A stretch of 64,000 nucleotides of DNA from Candidatus Geothrix skivensis (GCA_016721195.1 JADKIO010000006.1:186001-250000); one strand, 5' to 3'; counted from the stretch's first letter, positions 7,454 through 15,804 are shown. Program-made: numbers and translations. The notes: generated by a model not told the origin, from the letters alone.

Positions 7454-8155
7454 TCAGCCCAGGGCGCCGTGCAGCCAGCGCCGGGTGATCCAGCGGATCT
7501 CGTCCTCGCTGACCTGATAGTGCGGATCCCGCAGCTTCTCCTCGATGAGGGCGCCCGCCAGGCTGGTGAAGAGCATCACTTCCTTCCGGGCCCGGTCCAG
7601 CCCGATCCCGAACACATGGTGCATGAACAGGCCCAGGGGGCTCAGGCCCCGCTCCACCAGGGGCATCAGGTCCCGGAAGCCCGAGTCCGGCGAGGGCACG
7701 GCGATGGATCGGTAGATGAACCCCGTGAACTCCTGGCTTTCCAGGAGCAGCTCCAGGTAGGAGCGGAACAGCGCCAGGCAGGCCGCCTCCACCTCCGCGG
7801 GCGTCTTGATCGGGGCCGCCAGGAAGGGCTCCACCATGGCCTGAATGCGCACCGCCATGCTGGCCAGGGACACCAGGCAGAGCTGCCGGAAGAGGCCTTC
7901 CTTGCTGCCGAAGTGATAGTAGAGGGTCGGCTTGGATACCCCGGCGTCTTCGGCCACTTCCTTCACCTGGACGCCGTCGTAGCCCTTGGCGGCGAAATGG
8001 GAGAGGGCCGACAGGAGGAGCCGGGCGTTCAGGTCCCCGGCCTTGCCGAGGCGCTCCAGGGCCGCATGGAAACCCACCTGGGGCCCCACGCCCAAGGCTT
8101 CGGGCCCGAAGACCGGGATCATTTCCTTGAGACCGTGGTCAGGGACGGTGGACAT
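7454..8155 (-). CDS. TetR/AcrR-family transcriptional regulator
   Basis: The ATG at 8155 (MSTVPDHGLKEM) is preferred because GAGG lies 6 nt upstream; a much longer open frame exists but runs through miaE. The 233-residue protein has a helix-turn-helix centred on VKEVAEDAGVSKPTLYYHFG, the classical TetR recognition segment, with the preceding helix LLLSALSHFAAKGYDGV. The remainder is an alpha-helical ligand-binding and dimerisation domain. The ligand and operator are unknown. It lies between miaE and the M61 peptidase on the same strand, so the usual arrangement beside a divergent efflux gene is absent; the EamA transporter two genes upstream could be a target. Confidence 0.9.
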   Translation of the reverse strand: MSTVPDHGLKEMIPVFGPEALGVGPQVGFHAALERLGKAGDLNARLLLSALSHFAAKGYDGVQVKEVAEDAGVSKPTLYYHFGSKEGLFRQLCLVSLASMAVRIQAMVEPFLAAPIKTPAEVEAACLALFRSYLELLLESQEFTGFIYRSIAVPSPDSGFRDLMPLVERGLSPLGLFMHHVFGIGLDRARKEVMLFTSLAGALIEEKLRDPHYQVSEDEIRWITRRWLHGALG

Positions 8156-8214
8156 GGGCTGCCTCGGAAGATCCTCCAGGATGCCATGAACCCGGCTACT
8201 TACGGTCAAAGGAC

Positions 8215-8808
8215 CTAGTGCACCGCAGACCGCCAGGGCAGTGCCAGGATCACCTCCGCCTCCCGGTCCAGCCACCAGTCGAGCCGCGCCTCCGCCTCCT
8301 GCCCGAAGCGCTCCCCCGCCAGGCTGCGGTAGCTCAGGGCATGCCCCGCCTCGCAGCGCTCCAGCTCCAGCAGGAAGGCCAGCCAGGGGGCCGAGCCCAG
8401 CTCCAGGTGGGAGGAACCGGCCTGGCCCAGCAGCCACAGCCGCTCACAGCTGCGGGCCTCGATGAGGGCCGCGATGAGCAGCCGGTCCAACAGCCCCTTG
8501 GCGGCCAGCCCATGGAGGGCCTTGGCATAGGCATTCCCACGGTCGGGCTGCAGGGGCCACCCGAAGCCCAGGAGGGCCTCCAGCACCCGCCGGTAGTGGT
8601 TCAGTTCCTCTTCGGCTAGCCGGGCCAGCAGCACCGAGGCCCGGGGCGAATCCGCGCAGGACTGGCTGAGGTTCAGCGCGTTCAGGGCCGCCTTCTTTTC
8701 GTTGTGGGCGTGGTCCGACAGCAGGGCCGCCGGATCCGCGAGGGCCGCCTCGGCCCAGGCGGGTGGCGTCTCGGCCCGCAGGGCCAGGGGTGGCTTGAAT
8801 CCAATCAT
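8215..8808 (-). CDS. miaE: tRNA-(ms2io6A)-hydroxylase MiaE
   Basis: The 197-residue protein (ATG at 8808 overlapping the EamA stop) has the ferritin-like di-iron pattern expected of MiaE: DHAHNEKKAAL, then EEELNHYRRVLEALLGFGW, then LIEARSCERLWLL, then ELERCEAGHALSYRSLA, supplying Glu and EXXH ligands in two halves. MiaE hydroxylates the isopentenyl group of 2-methylthio-N6-isopentenyl-A37 in tRNA using oxygen. This implies that the cell also has MiaA and MiaB, not in this window. As an oxygen-dependent tRNA modification it fits a bacterium that meets oxygen at least part of the time. Confidence 0.88.
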   Translation of the reverse strand: MIGFKPPLALRAETPPAWAEAALADPAALLSDHAHNEKKAALNALNLSQSCADSPRASVLLARLAEEELNHYRRVLEALLGFGWPLQPDRGNAYAKALHGLAAKGLLDRLLIAALIEARSCERLWLLGQAGSSHLELGSAPWLAFLLELERCEAGHALSYRSLAGERFGQEAEARLDWWLDREAEVILALPWRSAVH

Positions 8809-9653
8809 GGGCGGGCTCCGGTGAGTCGATTCAAACCTAGGGCGCAGCCGATCACCGCCCCACCCAGCGCCAGCCTCCCCCAGTCCACGGATTCGCGGAA
8901 GAGCAGACCAGCGGCGAGGATGGCCAGGGGGATCTTCATGTTGTTGAAGATGGCGAGGGTGCCGATGTCCGTTCGCCGGGCCCCCGCATTGAACAGGAAG
9001 AAGCCCAGGCCCGAGGCCACCCCGCCCAGGTAGAGGAGGATGACCATCTGGCGCGTGCTCATCCCCAGCACCGCGTCCCATCGGATGGATGGGGCAGCCA
9101 TGGCGAGGGCCACCAGGGAAGCCCCCAGGTAGAGCAGGCCCATGAGCTCGCGATCCCGTCGCCCCGTGGCGGGTGCGACCCGGCGGTACAGCACCTGCCC
9201 GAGAGCGAAGCAGAGGTTAGCCCCCTGCATCAGCAGGAAGCCGGGCAGCAGGCCCGGGCGGCCCCGCTCGGTCCAGATGCAGATGCCCGTGCCGAGGACC
9301 GTGAGCCCGGCCGTGAGCAGGAACCGCCAGGAGAACCGGCGCTCCAGCAGGTCGTCCGCCAGGGTCACCAGCAGGGGCGTGAAGATGGTGAAGAGCGCCA
9401 CTTCGGAAGGGCGGAGGTGCTCGAAGGAGGCGATGTAGAGCAGGTACATGAGCCCGAACTGCAGGGCCCCGATGCCCAGGAACTGCAGCATCCGGCCGGC
9501 GGGCAGGCCCTTCACCCGCAGGAAGGGCAGGAACACCAGGGCCGCCAGCAGGGTCCGCACCGCCGTCACGAAGGGGGCGCCCAGGCCGCTCACCTGGGCC
9601 GTGAGGCTGAAGGACAGCGCCCAGAGGACCGAGACGATGAGCAGCTGAGCCAT
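8805..9653 (-). CDS. EamA-family (DMT) transporter
   Basis: The ATG at 9653 begins MAQLLIVSVLWALSFSLTAQ, the first membrane helix of EamA transporters; the open frame continues further upstream but through the DUF2520 gene. The 282-residue protein has ten predicted hydrophobic segments in two five-helix halves, with PSEVALFTIFTPLLVTLADD in the first half and FFLFNAGARRTDIGTLAIFNN in the second. It resembles the YhbE/CarO branch of drug/metabolite exporters. It is an inner-membrane exporter of unknown substrate. It overlaps miaE by 4 nt and follows the DUF2520 gene by 23 bp. Confidence 0.85.
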   Translation of the reverse strand: MAQLLIVSVLWALSFSLTAQVSGLGAPFVTAVRTLLAALVFLPFLRVKGLPAGRMLQFLGIGALQFGLMYLLYIASFEHLRPSEVALFTIFTPLLVTLADDLLERRFSWRFLLTAGLTVLGTGICIWTERGRPGLLPGFLLMQGANLCFALGQVLYRRVAPATGRRDRELMGLLYLGASLVALAMAAPSIRWDAVLGMSTRQMVILLYLGGVASGLGFFLFNAGARRTDIGTLAIFNNMKIPLAILAAGLLFRESVDWGRLALGGAVIGCALGLNRLTGARP

Positions 9654-9676
9654 GGTGCTCCGGAGGGATGGGTGGC

Positions 9677-10312
9677 TCAGCCGAGGCGCCGGCCCAGGCT
9701 GAGGAAGATGTCCCGCCAGGGCTCCGGCAGCGCCTGCGCGTCGCGGAAGATCGTGGCCTCGTCGCCCCGCACGAAGGGTCCCGTGCGGCCTGCTACGCCA
9801 TGCTCGGCCACGTTGCGGAGGGTCGCTTCCGCCAGGGGCAGCAGCCCCCGACCAGGCAGGGCCACGCCCTGGGCCCTGAGCAGGGCCTCCGCCCCCAGCC
9901 AGAGGGTGGCCGCGTGGCCCGAGGTCAGCACGGCGGCCGCATGGTAGAGGGGCTTCAGCTCCGCGGGCAGGTCGAAGGCGGCGAAGCCCAGATCCCCGAA
10001 GGCCCGGCGCAGGCCATCCGGCACGGGCCCGGTGATGGCCAGGGGCGTGCCGGTCCAGTCCCGGACCCGGCCATCGAAGCTGGTGAGCGGATGGGCGCAG
10101 GGCACGCCGGCCAGGTGGAGGCTGCCCGCCAGGTGCACGCAGCGCCCCGGGAAGCAAGTCGCGAGTTCGGGCACCGCCCGGTCCGGCACCGCCAGCAGCA
10201 CCAGCCCCTCGGGCCTGGCCGAATGCTCCAGCAGTGCCGCCCGCGGCCCCCAGGCCGCTGCCAGAGCGCGTCCGGCGCGGCCCCGGCCCAGGATGGTGAA
10301 TTCGGCGGTCAT
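9677..10312 (-). CDS. Rossmann-fold and DUF2520 domain protein
   Basis: This 211-residue protein starts with MTAEFTILGRGRAGRALAAA, a GXGXXG-type dinucleotide-binding motif, followed by LLAVPDRAVPELA as in NADP-dependent beta-hydroxyacid or pyrroline-carboxylate reductase relatives. The C-terminal half contains AELKPLYHAAAVLTSGHAATL, typical of DUF2520, a helical domain found behind such a Rossmann fold. At 211 residues it is shorter than many family members (about 280). The substrate is unknown. It heads the minus-strand gene string and is divergent from the unknown gene at 10395. Confidence 0.75.
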   Translation of the reverse strand: MTAEFTILGRGRAGRALAAAWGPRAALLEHSARPEGLVLLAVPDRAVPELATCFPGRCVHLAGSLHLAGVPCAHPLTSFDGRVRDWTGTPLAITGPVPDGLRRAFGDLGFAAFDLPAELKPLYHAAAVLTSGHAATLWLGAEALLRAQGVALPGRGLLPLAEATLRNVAEHGVAGRTGPFVRGDEATIFRDAQALPEPWRDIFLSLGRRLG

Positions 10313-10347
10313 GCCAACAGTGTGGCGTACCTCAGGCTGGTGGGCGC

Positions 10348-10371
10348 CCGGGCAACGCCTGCGTTGCCCGG
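10348..10371. repeat. Perfect 10-bp hairpin between divergent genes
   Basis: CCGGGCAACG, a CCTG loop, then CGTTGCCCGG form a perfect 10-bp stem in the 82-bp gap between the DUF2520 gene and the gene at 10395. No T run follows, and it lies upstream of both start codons, so it is not a simple terminator. It could be a protein-binding dyad or a small dispersed palindrome. Confidence 0.6.
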
Positions 10372-10394
10372 AAAAGAGTCACTACACTCTCCCC

Positions 10395-11099
10395 ATGCCC
10401 CACCCCTACCCCACCCCCTGGGCCCTGCCGCCTGACCTGCCCTGGCCGCGCTTCCTGCGCCTGCTGAGGCAACCGGATCCACCCCGGGGCTGGCTGGAGG
10501 CTGCCGCGGACCTGCCGGAGCTGAAAAAGCGGCCCCTGCTGCTGCGCTGGGTGGCCCAGCACCCCAAGGCCCCGGCCCACCTGCGCTCGCGGTTGCTCTC
10601 CCGCCTGCCTTGGCGGGCCCTGGCGGCGGTGGCGGCGGATGCGGCGGCCCATCCCCAGGCCCGGCAGGTGGCCACGGAAAAACTCCAGCAGCAGTGGCCG
10701 ACCCTCACCACTGGCGAGCGCCGCAGCCTGGCCATTCACGCACCCCGCCAGCTCTGGTCCCTGGTGTGGAAGGCCCCGACCACCAGCGTGCTATCGGCCT
10801 TCCTCCTGCACCCGAAGCTCGGGCTCGACGGTCTGGTCGCCCTCATCCAGCCGCCCCTCCGTCCCGTTCAGGCCGATGCCCTGGCCGCCTCCCGCTGGCG
10901 GGAGCTGGAACCGGTGGCGGAGCAGGTGCTGCAGGCCCTCGACCGCAGCCTCGCCCTGCCGGACTCGGGCCTGGTGCTGGGCCACGCCGCGCCCTGGATC
11001 AAGGCCCTGGACGAAGAGGCCCGCGTCCTGGCCGCCAGCCGCATCCTCACCCCCGCGCTGCGGCGGATGGTGCATCCCCGGCGGGAGGGCCACGAATGA
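10395..11099 (+). CDS. Protein of unknown function, helical and Leu/Ala/Pro-rich
   Basis: The ATG at 10395 follows CTCTCCCC with no Shine-Dalgarno sequence, so translation may be leaderless or weak. The 234-residue product has no signal peptide or membrane segment. It is built from short helices with repeated patterns such as LLLRWVAQHPKAPAHLRSRL, WRALAAVAADAAAHPQARQV and SVLSAFLLHPKLGLDGLVAL, which look like irregular HEAT or armadillo-type alpha repeats (helix, HP, helix). I recognise no known family. Codon usage is like its neighbours and there is no operon partner on this strand. The reading is supported by consistent third-position GC bias. Confidence 0.65.
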   Translation: MPHPYPTPWALPPDLPWPRFLRLLRQPDPPRGWLEAAADLPELKKRPLLLRWVAQHPKAPAHLRSRLLSRLPWRALAAVAADAAAHPQARQVATEKLQQQWPTLTTGERRSLAIHAPRQLWSLVWKAPTTSVLSAFLLHPKLGLDGLVALIQPPLRPVQADALAASRWRELEPVAEQVLQALDRSLALPDSGLVLGHAAPWIKALDEEARVLAASRILTPALRRMVHPRREGHE

Positions 11100-11435
11100 C
11101 TGCTCCCCTCAGCAATTGCTTGGCCCAGTTCGGGAAATAACCAAGCAAACACCGATCAAGAAAATCATGCTTTCTTCGGTGTTCATCGGTGTTCATCTGT
11201 GGCTATTCAGTCTTTGCCTCCGATGGTGGGAAACGACAAAAGCAAAGAGATTGAAAACCACCGATACACACCGAGGAACACCGATAAAGACAAAGAACCC
11301 CTGGCTTCAATTCGTATTCATTCGCAGTAAAACCATCTTTCCATGGGGAAGCCAAACCCCCACGCATGCTGCATGGGACAAGAGGTCGGTGGCTGGCGAC
11401 GAACTTTGCCCGCACAATCCACCTGTGCTGAATGC
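11100..11435. other. 336-bp AT-richer intergenic region with inverted repeat
   Basis: This gap separates the convergent gene at 10395 and elbB. It is clearly lower in GC than its surroundings. It holds the CGGTGTTC inverted repeat described separately and otherwise shows no gene, no RNA signature I can recognise and no clear terminator. Confidence 0.7.
11172..11297. repeat. Imperfect inverted repeat built from CGGTGTTCAT units
   Basis: The left arm (11172-11212) contains CGGTGTTCAT CGGTGTTCAT CTGTGG and the right arm (11252-11297) contains CCACCGATACACACCGAGG AACACCGAT. Reading the right arm in reverse complement gives the same series with about five differences in 31 positions. A further AACACCGAT lies at 11148-11156. 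The element is a roughly 125-bp palindrome with an internal period near 10 bp, typical of dispersed intergenic repeats known in several phyla. Confidence 0.7.
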
Positions 11436-12113
11436 TCAGGCCCGCTTCAGAACTTCCGCCACACAGCGCTCGATACCCACCCACACATCGCTCAGCCGGG
11501 CATCGTCGTACATGTAGGCCGGGGTGGTGACCAGGTTGAGCTCGTCGTCGATGACGATCTCCCGGGCGCTGGGGGTGTCCTGGTGCAGGTGCCCCAGGCG
11601 CCGCATGGCGTCGGCGCTGCCGGGATCCCCGCCCAGGGTCAGCCGCGCGGCCTTGCGGCCCGACAGCACCAAGGCCACCAGGGCGGGAGCAATGCAGATG
11701 GCGCCCACGGGTTTCCTTGCATCGAAGAAGCCGCTCACGAAGGCGGCCACATCGGGCCGGACCTCCGCCTCGACCCCCTTGAAGGCGAAGGAGCAGTGGT
11801 TCTTGGCCACTCCGAAGCCACCGGGCATGAGCAGGGCGTCGTAGTCCTCGACCTGGGCCTGGGCCAGGTCCAGGCACTTGCCCACGCGGGCGATGCGGCT
11901 GGATTCCTCCAGGACGTTTCGGGTGGCGCCGGCCACCGGCTGGCCTGTGACGTGGTTCACCACGTGGTACTGCTCGGCATTGGGGGCGATGCACTGGAAA
12001 GCCGCACCGTGCTGGTCCAGGGCCAGGAGGGCGAGCACCGCCTCCCTCACCTCCGCGCCATCCAGATGGCCGCAACCGGCCAGCAGCACTGCGACCTTGG
12101 GCGTCTTCGCCAT
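11436..12113 (-). CDS. elbB: Isoprenoid biosynthesis glyoxalase ElbB (DJ-1/PfpI superfamily)
   Basis: The ATG at 12113 has AGGAGG 5 nt upstream. The 225-residue protein starts MAKTPKVAVLLAGCGHLDGA and has the family markers NHVTGQPVAGATRNVLEES, DYDALLMPGGFGVAKN and the nucleophile-elbow region KPVGAICIAPALVAL, in which the Cys is the DJ-1-type nucleophile. ElbB (SCRP-27A) was linked genetically to early isoprenoid synthesis and shows glyoxalase activity; its true role is unsettled. It is cytoplasmic. The gene is divergent from the aminotransferase at 12188 with a 74-bp gap that must hold both promoters. Confidence 0.92.
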   Translation of the reverse strand: MAKTPKVAVLLAGCGHLDGAEVREAVLALLALDQHGAAFQCIAPNAEQYHVVNHVTGQPVAGATRNVLEESSRIARVGKCLDLAQAQVEDYDALLMPGGFGVAKNHCSFAFKGVEAEVRPDVAAFVSGFFDARKPVGAICIAPALVALVLSGRKAARLTLGGDPGSADAMRRLGHLHQDTPSAREIVIDDELNLVTTPAYMYDDARLSDVWVGIERCVAEVLKRA

Positions 12114-12187
12114 GGGAGCCTCCTGATGGACGGGTCGATTATCCACCGGAATGCAACCGCCAGAAGTGTTTCGTCTAACCTGGACCC

Positions 12188-13345
12188 ATGCACCTCTCCT
12201 CCCGCCTGCCGCAGGGTTTCGAGCCCAATGCCCTGACCGCTGCGCTGGCCCAGGTGAAGGCCGAGGGCCGGGAGTTCCTCGATCTCACGGTGTCCAACCC
12301 CAGCCGCTGCGGGTTCACCTACCCCGAGGCGGAGCTCTGCGCGGCCCTCTCCAGCCCAGCGGGGCTTGCCTACGATCCCGATCCCCTGGGATCACGCACC
12401 GCCCGGGAGGCCATCGCCGCCCACCACGGCCACGGCCTGCGGGCTGATGATCTGCTACTCACGGCTTCCACCAGCGAGGCCTATGGCCTGCTGTTCAAGC
12501 TCCTGGGAGACCCGGGGGACGAGGTGCTGGTGCCCAGTCCCAGCTACCCGCTGTTCCACTGGCTGGCGCGGTTAGAGGGGCTGAACGCCCGGTCGGTGCC
12601 CTCCTACTTCCACGACCGCTGGCACCTGGACCTCGGAGGCCTGGAGGCGGCGGTATCGACCCAGACCCGGGCCATCGTGGTGGTGAGCCCCAACAACCCC
12701 ACCGGCCACTTCCTGTCGCGGACCGAGTGGCAGGGCCTCACGGAACTCTGCGCCAGCCATGGTCTCGCCCTGCTGGTGGACGAGGTGTTCGCGGACTACG
12801 CCCTGGAGGCGCCCGCGGATCGCCTGGAGACCGCCCTGGCGGACCTCGACCCGCCCTGCCCGGTCTTCCTCCTGTCGGGCCTCAGCAAGGTGGCGGCCCT
12901 GCCCATGCTGAAACTGGGCTGGGTGGCCGTGCGCGGCCCCGGCGCCGGGCCGCACCTCGAAGCCCTGGCCTTCCTGGCGGACCAGTACCTGTCCGTTTCC
13001 GCCCCAGTCCAGGCGGCGGCGCCCACCCTGCTGGCCCTGGCCCCCGGCCTCCGGGAGCAGGTGCGGTTGCGCCTTGTCGCCAACCTCTTCGCCCTGGACG
13101 ACGCCCTGCTCCCCCATCCCCATCTGGCGCGACTGCCGGTGGAAGGCGGCTGGTCCGCCCTGCTGCGCCGCCCGGCCCTGGATGGGGACGAGGCCTGCGC
13201 CCTGCGGCTCCTGGAGGCCACCTCGACCCTCGTGCACCCGGGCTCCTTCTTCGACCTGCCGGGGGACGGCCACCTGGTCCTCAGCCTGCTCACCCCCGAG
13301 GCCGTTTTCCGCGAAGGGTTGGGACGCATCTTCCCCTTGCTCTGA
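12188..13345 (+). CDS. Class I/II pyridoxal-phosphate aminotransferase
   Basis: This 385-residue protein has fold-type I features: the cofactor-contacting SPNNPTGHFL, the aspartate in LALLVDEVFADYAL, and the Schiff-base lysine in LSGLSKVAALPMLKLGW. The N-terminal NALTAALAQVKAEGREFLDL resembles aspartate/alanine-type aminotransferases (MalY/AspC subgroups). It transfers an amino group between an amino acid and a 2-oxo acid in the cytoplasm; the preferred substrate is unknown. It ends 25 bp before the DUF4178 gene, so it might be the first gene of that operon, though the gap is larger than the tight overlaps that follow. Confidence 0.88.
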   Translation: MHLSSRLPQGFEPNALTAALAQVKAEGREFLDLTVSNPSRCGFTYPEAELCAALSSPAGLAYDPDPLGSRTAREAIAAHHGHGLRADDLLLTASTSEAYGLLFKLLGDPGDEVLVPSPSYPLFHWLARLEGLNARSVPSYFHDRWHLDLGGLEAAVSTQTRAIVVVSPNNPTGHFLSRTEWQGLTELCASHGLALLVDEVFADYALEAPADRLETALADLDPPCPVFLLSGLSKVAALPMLKLGWVAVRGPGAGPHLEALAFLADQYLSVSAPVQAAAPTLLALAPGLREQVRLRLVANLFALDDALLPHPHLARLPVEGGWSALLRRPALDGDEACALRLLEATSTLVHPGSFFDLPGDGHLVLSLLTPEAVFREGLGRIFPLL

Positions 13346-13370
13346 TGCCCCTGCATAATCACCCCACCCC

Positions 13371-15407
13371 ATGAGCACACTCGCCTCCTGCCCCAGCTGC
13401 GGTGCCGCCCTGAGCTTCCGGCCCGGGACCATGGTGGCCGTCTGCTCATACTGCAAGGCCCTGGCCGCCCGCAGGGACCGCGACCCCGAGCTCATCGGCA
13501 AGGTGGCCGACCTCGTGGACACGGGCTCCCCCCTGGGCCTGGCCGCCTCGGGAACCTTTGCGGGCCGGGGCTTCAGCCTGGCGGGCCGGGTCCAGCTGAA
13601 GCACCCCCTGGGCGGGGTGTGGGACGAGTGGTACCTGGCCCTGGACGATGGCCGCTGGGGCTGGTTGGCGGAGGCCCAGGGCCGCTTCTACCTGACCTTC
13701 ACCCAGCAGCCCCACGGCACCCTCCCCTCCCTCGACAGCCTGCAGGCGGGCGGCCTCGCGGACCTGGGGCCGGATGGCCGCTGGTCCGTGGGCGAGCTCA
13801 GCGAAGCCACCTTCCACAGTGCCGAAGGCGAGATCCCCTGGGCCGTGGAGCCCGGCGGAACGTATCGTTTCGCGGACCTTTCCGGAAAGAACGGTGCTTT
13901 CGCCACCCTGGACTACAGCGAAGAGCCCCCGCTCTTCTTTCTCGGCCGCGAGATCCCGCTGGCGGACCTGCACATCCAGGGCGGCACGCGGAAACCCGCC
14001 AAGGTGGGCACCCAGAGCCTGGGCTGCCCCAAGTGTGGCGCCGCCCTGGCCCTGCACGCGCCGGATCAGACCCAGCGGGTGGGCTGCCCCAGCTGCGGCA
14101 GCCTGCTGTCGGCGGAGAACGGCAAGCTCGCCTTCCTCAAGAGCCTGAAGCAGCCCCACCCCAGCGTGGTGATCCCCCTGGGGGCCGAAGGCACCCTGCA
14201 GGGCGAAAAAGTCATCTGCATCGGCCAGCTCCGCCGCAGCTGCACCATCGAGAACCTGCCCTACCCCTGGACCGAATACCTGCTCCTGGACAGCCAGCGC
14301 GGCTTCAAGTGGCTGGTGGAAAGCGAAGGCCACTGGAGCCTGGCCACCACGGTGGCTCCGGGCGAGGTGCCCCCGGCGGGCGAAGGCCAGAAGAACCTCT
14401 CGGCCCTGGGCGCCAATTGGCGGCGCTTCCAGGATGTGAAGGCGGTGGTCGAAGGCGTGTGGGGCGAGTTCTACTGGACCGTGGAGCAGGGCGAGAAGGT
14501 GCAGGTCACCGAGTTCGTGGCCCCGCCCCGCAGCCTCACCCGCGAGCGCCAGTCCCACAAGGGCGGCGGCGAGGAGGTGAACTGGAGCCTCTCGACCTAC
14601 CTCGAACCGAGTGAAGTCTGGACCGCCTTCAAGCTCGCAGGCACGCCGCCGGCGCCCCAGGGCATCAGCTCCTTCCAGCCCAACCCCCACAAGGCCCAGC
14701 TGGCCAAGACCTGGCTGTGGATCGTGGGGGCCCTGGCCCTGCTGCTGCTCATCGTCATGTACGAATCCGTCACCCATCGCAACGTGGAGCTCTTCAGCCG
14801 CCGCCTGGATCTCTTTGAGATGGCCCGCCTGGATCCGGCGGCGGCCATGGCTGGAACTCCCCGCAAGGCCATTCCCACCCGGCGGGCCGCCCCGACCCCC
14901 CAGAGCACTCAGGCCCCCGGGGAAGAACCCCAGGAACCCGTCTTCTTCTCCAGCCCCATCGAGATCAAGGACGGGAACAAGAACCTGGCGGTCACCCTCA
15001 GCACGCCCGTGAACAACAACTGGGTCGAGCTGGAGGGTGCCCTGGTCAGCGAAACCACCGGCGTGGCGGAGCTCTTCCTGGTATCCAGCAGCTACTACCA
15101 TGGCGTGGACGGCGGTGAGTCGTGGACCGAAGGCGGCCAGGTCGACACCGTGTTCCTCAGCGCCGTGCCCGCCGGCAGCTACGTGCTGCGCCTGGCCCCC
15201 CAGTGGAACGGGCCGGTGCCACCGGTCCGGTTCATCGAGGTGCAGCTGCGCCAGGGGGTCATGCGCTGGCTCTACCCGGGCCTGGCCCTGCTGGCCATCC
15301 TGCTGGTGCCCCTGATCATGCTCATCCCCATGGTCAGCTTCGAAAGCCGGCGCTGGCAGGAAAGCATGTACGGCGCGAGCGCGTCTTCCAGCGGAGGTGA
15401 TGACTGA
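13371..15407 (+). CDS. DUF4178 membrane protein with two zinc ribbons
   Basis: The 678-residue protein opens with a zinc ribbon (C7, C10, C25, C28) and has a second one near residues 219-248 (GCPKCGAAL ... GCPSCGSLL). After each ribbon comes a DUF4178 beta-rich module: residues about 50-190 (GVWDEWYLALDDGRWGWLAE) and 270-420 (PYPWTEYLLLDSQRGFKWL). Two membrane helices lie near residues 446-466 and 636-656, with an extracytoplasmic beta domain between them. The protein probably exposes the DUF4178 modules to the cytoplasm. It heads a tight operon with DUF350, a spermidine-synthase-like enzyme and an FAD oxidoreductase; DUF4178 is often found in such neighbourhoods, but its biochemical role is unknown. 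Confidence 0.85.
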   Translation: MSTLASCPSCGAALSFRPGTMVAVCSYCKALAARRDRDPELIGKVADLVDTGSPLGLAASGTFAGRGFSLAGRVQLKHPLGGVWDEWYLALDDGRWGWLAEAQGRFYLTFTQQPHGTLPSLDSLQAGGLADLGPDGRWSVGELSEATFHSAEGEIPWAVEPGGTYRFADLSGKNGAFATLDYSEEPPLFFLGREIPLADLHIQGGTRKPAKVGTQSLGCPKCGAALALHAPDQTQRVGCPSCGSLLSAENGKLAFLKSLKQPHPSVVIPLGAEGTLQGEKVICIGQLRRSCTIENLPYPWTEYLLLDSQRGFKWLVESEGHWSLATTVAPGEVPPAGEGQKNLSALGANWRRFQDVKAVVEGVWGEFYWTVEQGEKVQVTEFVAPPRSLTRERQSHKGGGEEVNWSLSTYLEPSEVWTAFKLAGTPPAPQGISSFQPNPHKAQLAKTWLWIVGALALLLLIVMYESVTHRNVELFSRRLDLFEMARLDPAAAMAGTPRKAIPTRRAAPTPQSTQAPGEEPQEPVFFSSPIEIKDGNKNLAVTLSTPVNNNWVELEGALVSETTGVAELFLVSSSYYHGVDGGESWTEGGQVDTVFLSAVPAGSYVLRLAPQWNGPVPPVRFIEVQLRQGVMRWLYPGLALLAILLVPLIMLIPMVSFESRRWQESMYGASASSSGGDD

Positions 15408-15586
15408 TGCGGATCCTCTACCTGCTCTTCCTGGGCACGGGCTTCAGCCTGGTGGTGGCCAACGGGTTCTTCGGCCGGGAATTCTTCGGCCAGCGCCGCC
15501 GCGCCGACCTGCCGCCCAGCGTCCGCCAGACCCCCGGCGCCTACCGCACCTTCCTGCACAACAACGGCTTTCACGGAGGCAAGTGA
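15407..15586 (+). CDS. 59-residue membrane-anchored small protein in DUF4178/DUF350 operon
   Basis: The ATG overlaps the last base of the DUF4178 stop (TGATG) and the stop overlaps the next ATG in the same way, strong evidence for translational coupling. The product, MRILYLLFLGTGFSLVVANG and onward, has one N-terminal membrane helix or uncleaved signal, then a short Arg-rich segment (FGQRRRADLPPSVRQ), then TPGAYRTFLHNNGFHGGK. The aromatic and Gly-rich tail ending in GGK looks like a conserved motif, and I recall similar tails in small proteins next to DUF350 genes elsewhere. No function is known. Confidence 0.75.
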   Translation: MRILYLLFLGTGFSLVVANGFFGREFFGQRRRADLPPSVRQTPGAYRTFLHNNGFHGGK

Positions 15587-15804
15587 TGAACAGCTACGAT
15601 CTGCTGGGTCATGTCAAGACCGCCGCGGTGTTCTGCTTCCTGGGCCTGGGCATCCTGGGCCTGGTCTGGCTCTTCCTGGTGAAGGTGCTGCCCTTCTCCC
15701 TCCGCAAGGAGATGGAGGACGACCAGAACATCGCCCTCGGCATCGTCCTCGGCTGCCTCATCCTGGGCATCAGCCTCATCATCGCCGCCGCGATTCATGG
15801 GTGA
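15586..15804 (+). CDS. DUF350-family small membrane protein
   Basis: This 72-residue protein starts MNSYDLLGHVKTAAVFCFLG and has two hydrophobic helices (about residues 12-32 and 48-70), separated by a charged turn KEMEDDQNIALGIVLGCLIL. The DNIALGI-like segment is the hallmark of DUF350, whose members are usually about 130 residues with four helices as an internal duplication. Here only one half is present, so a dimer would be needed to rebuild the four-helix unit. Its start overlaps the upstream small gene by 1 nt and its stop overlaps the spermidine-synthase-like gene by 8 nt. Confidence 0.8.
   Translation: MNSYDLLGHVKTAAVFCFLGLGILGLVWLFLVKVLPFSLRKEMEDDQNIALGIVLGCLILGISLIIAAAIHG

Noticed and set aside
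11100..11435. CRISPR array in the repeat-containing gap
   Set aside because: Units are about 10 bp, inverted and without spacers; no cas genes are present.
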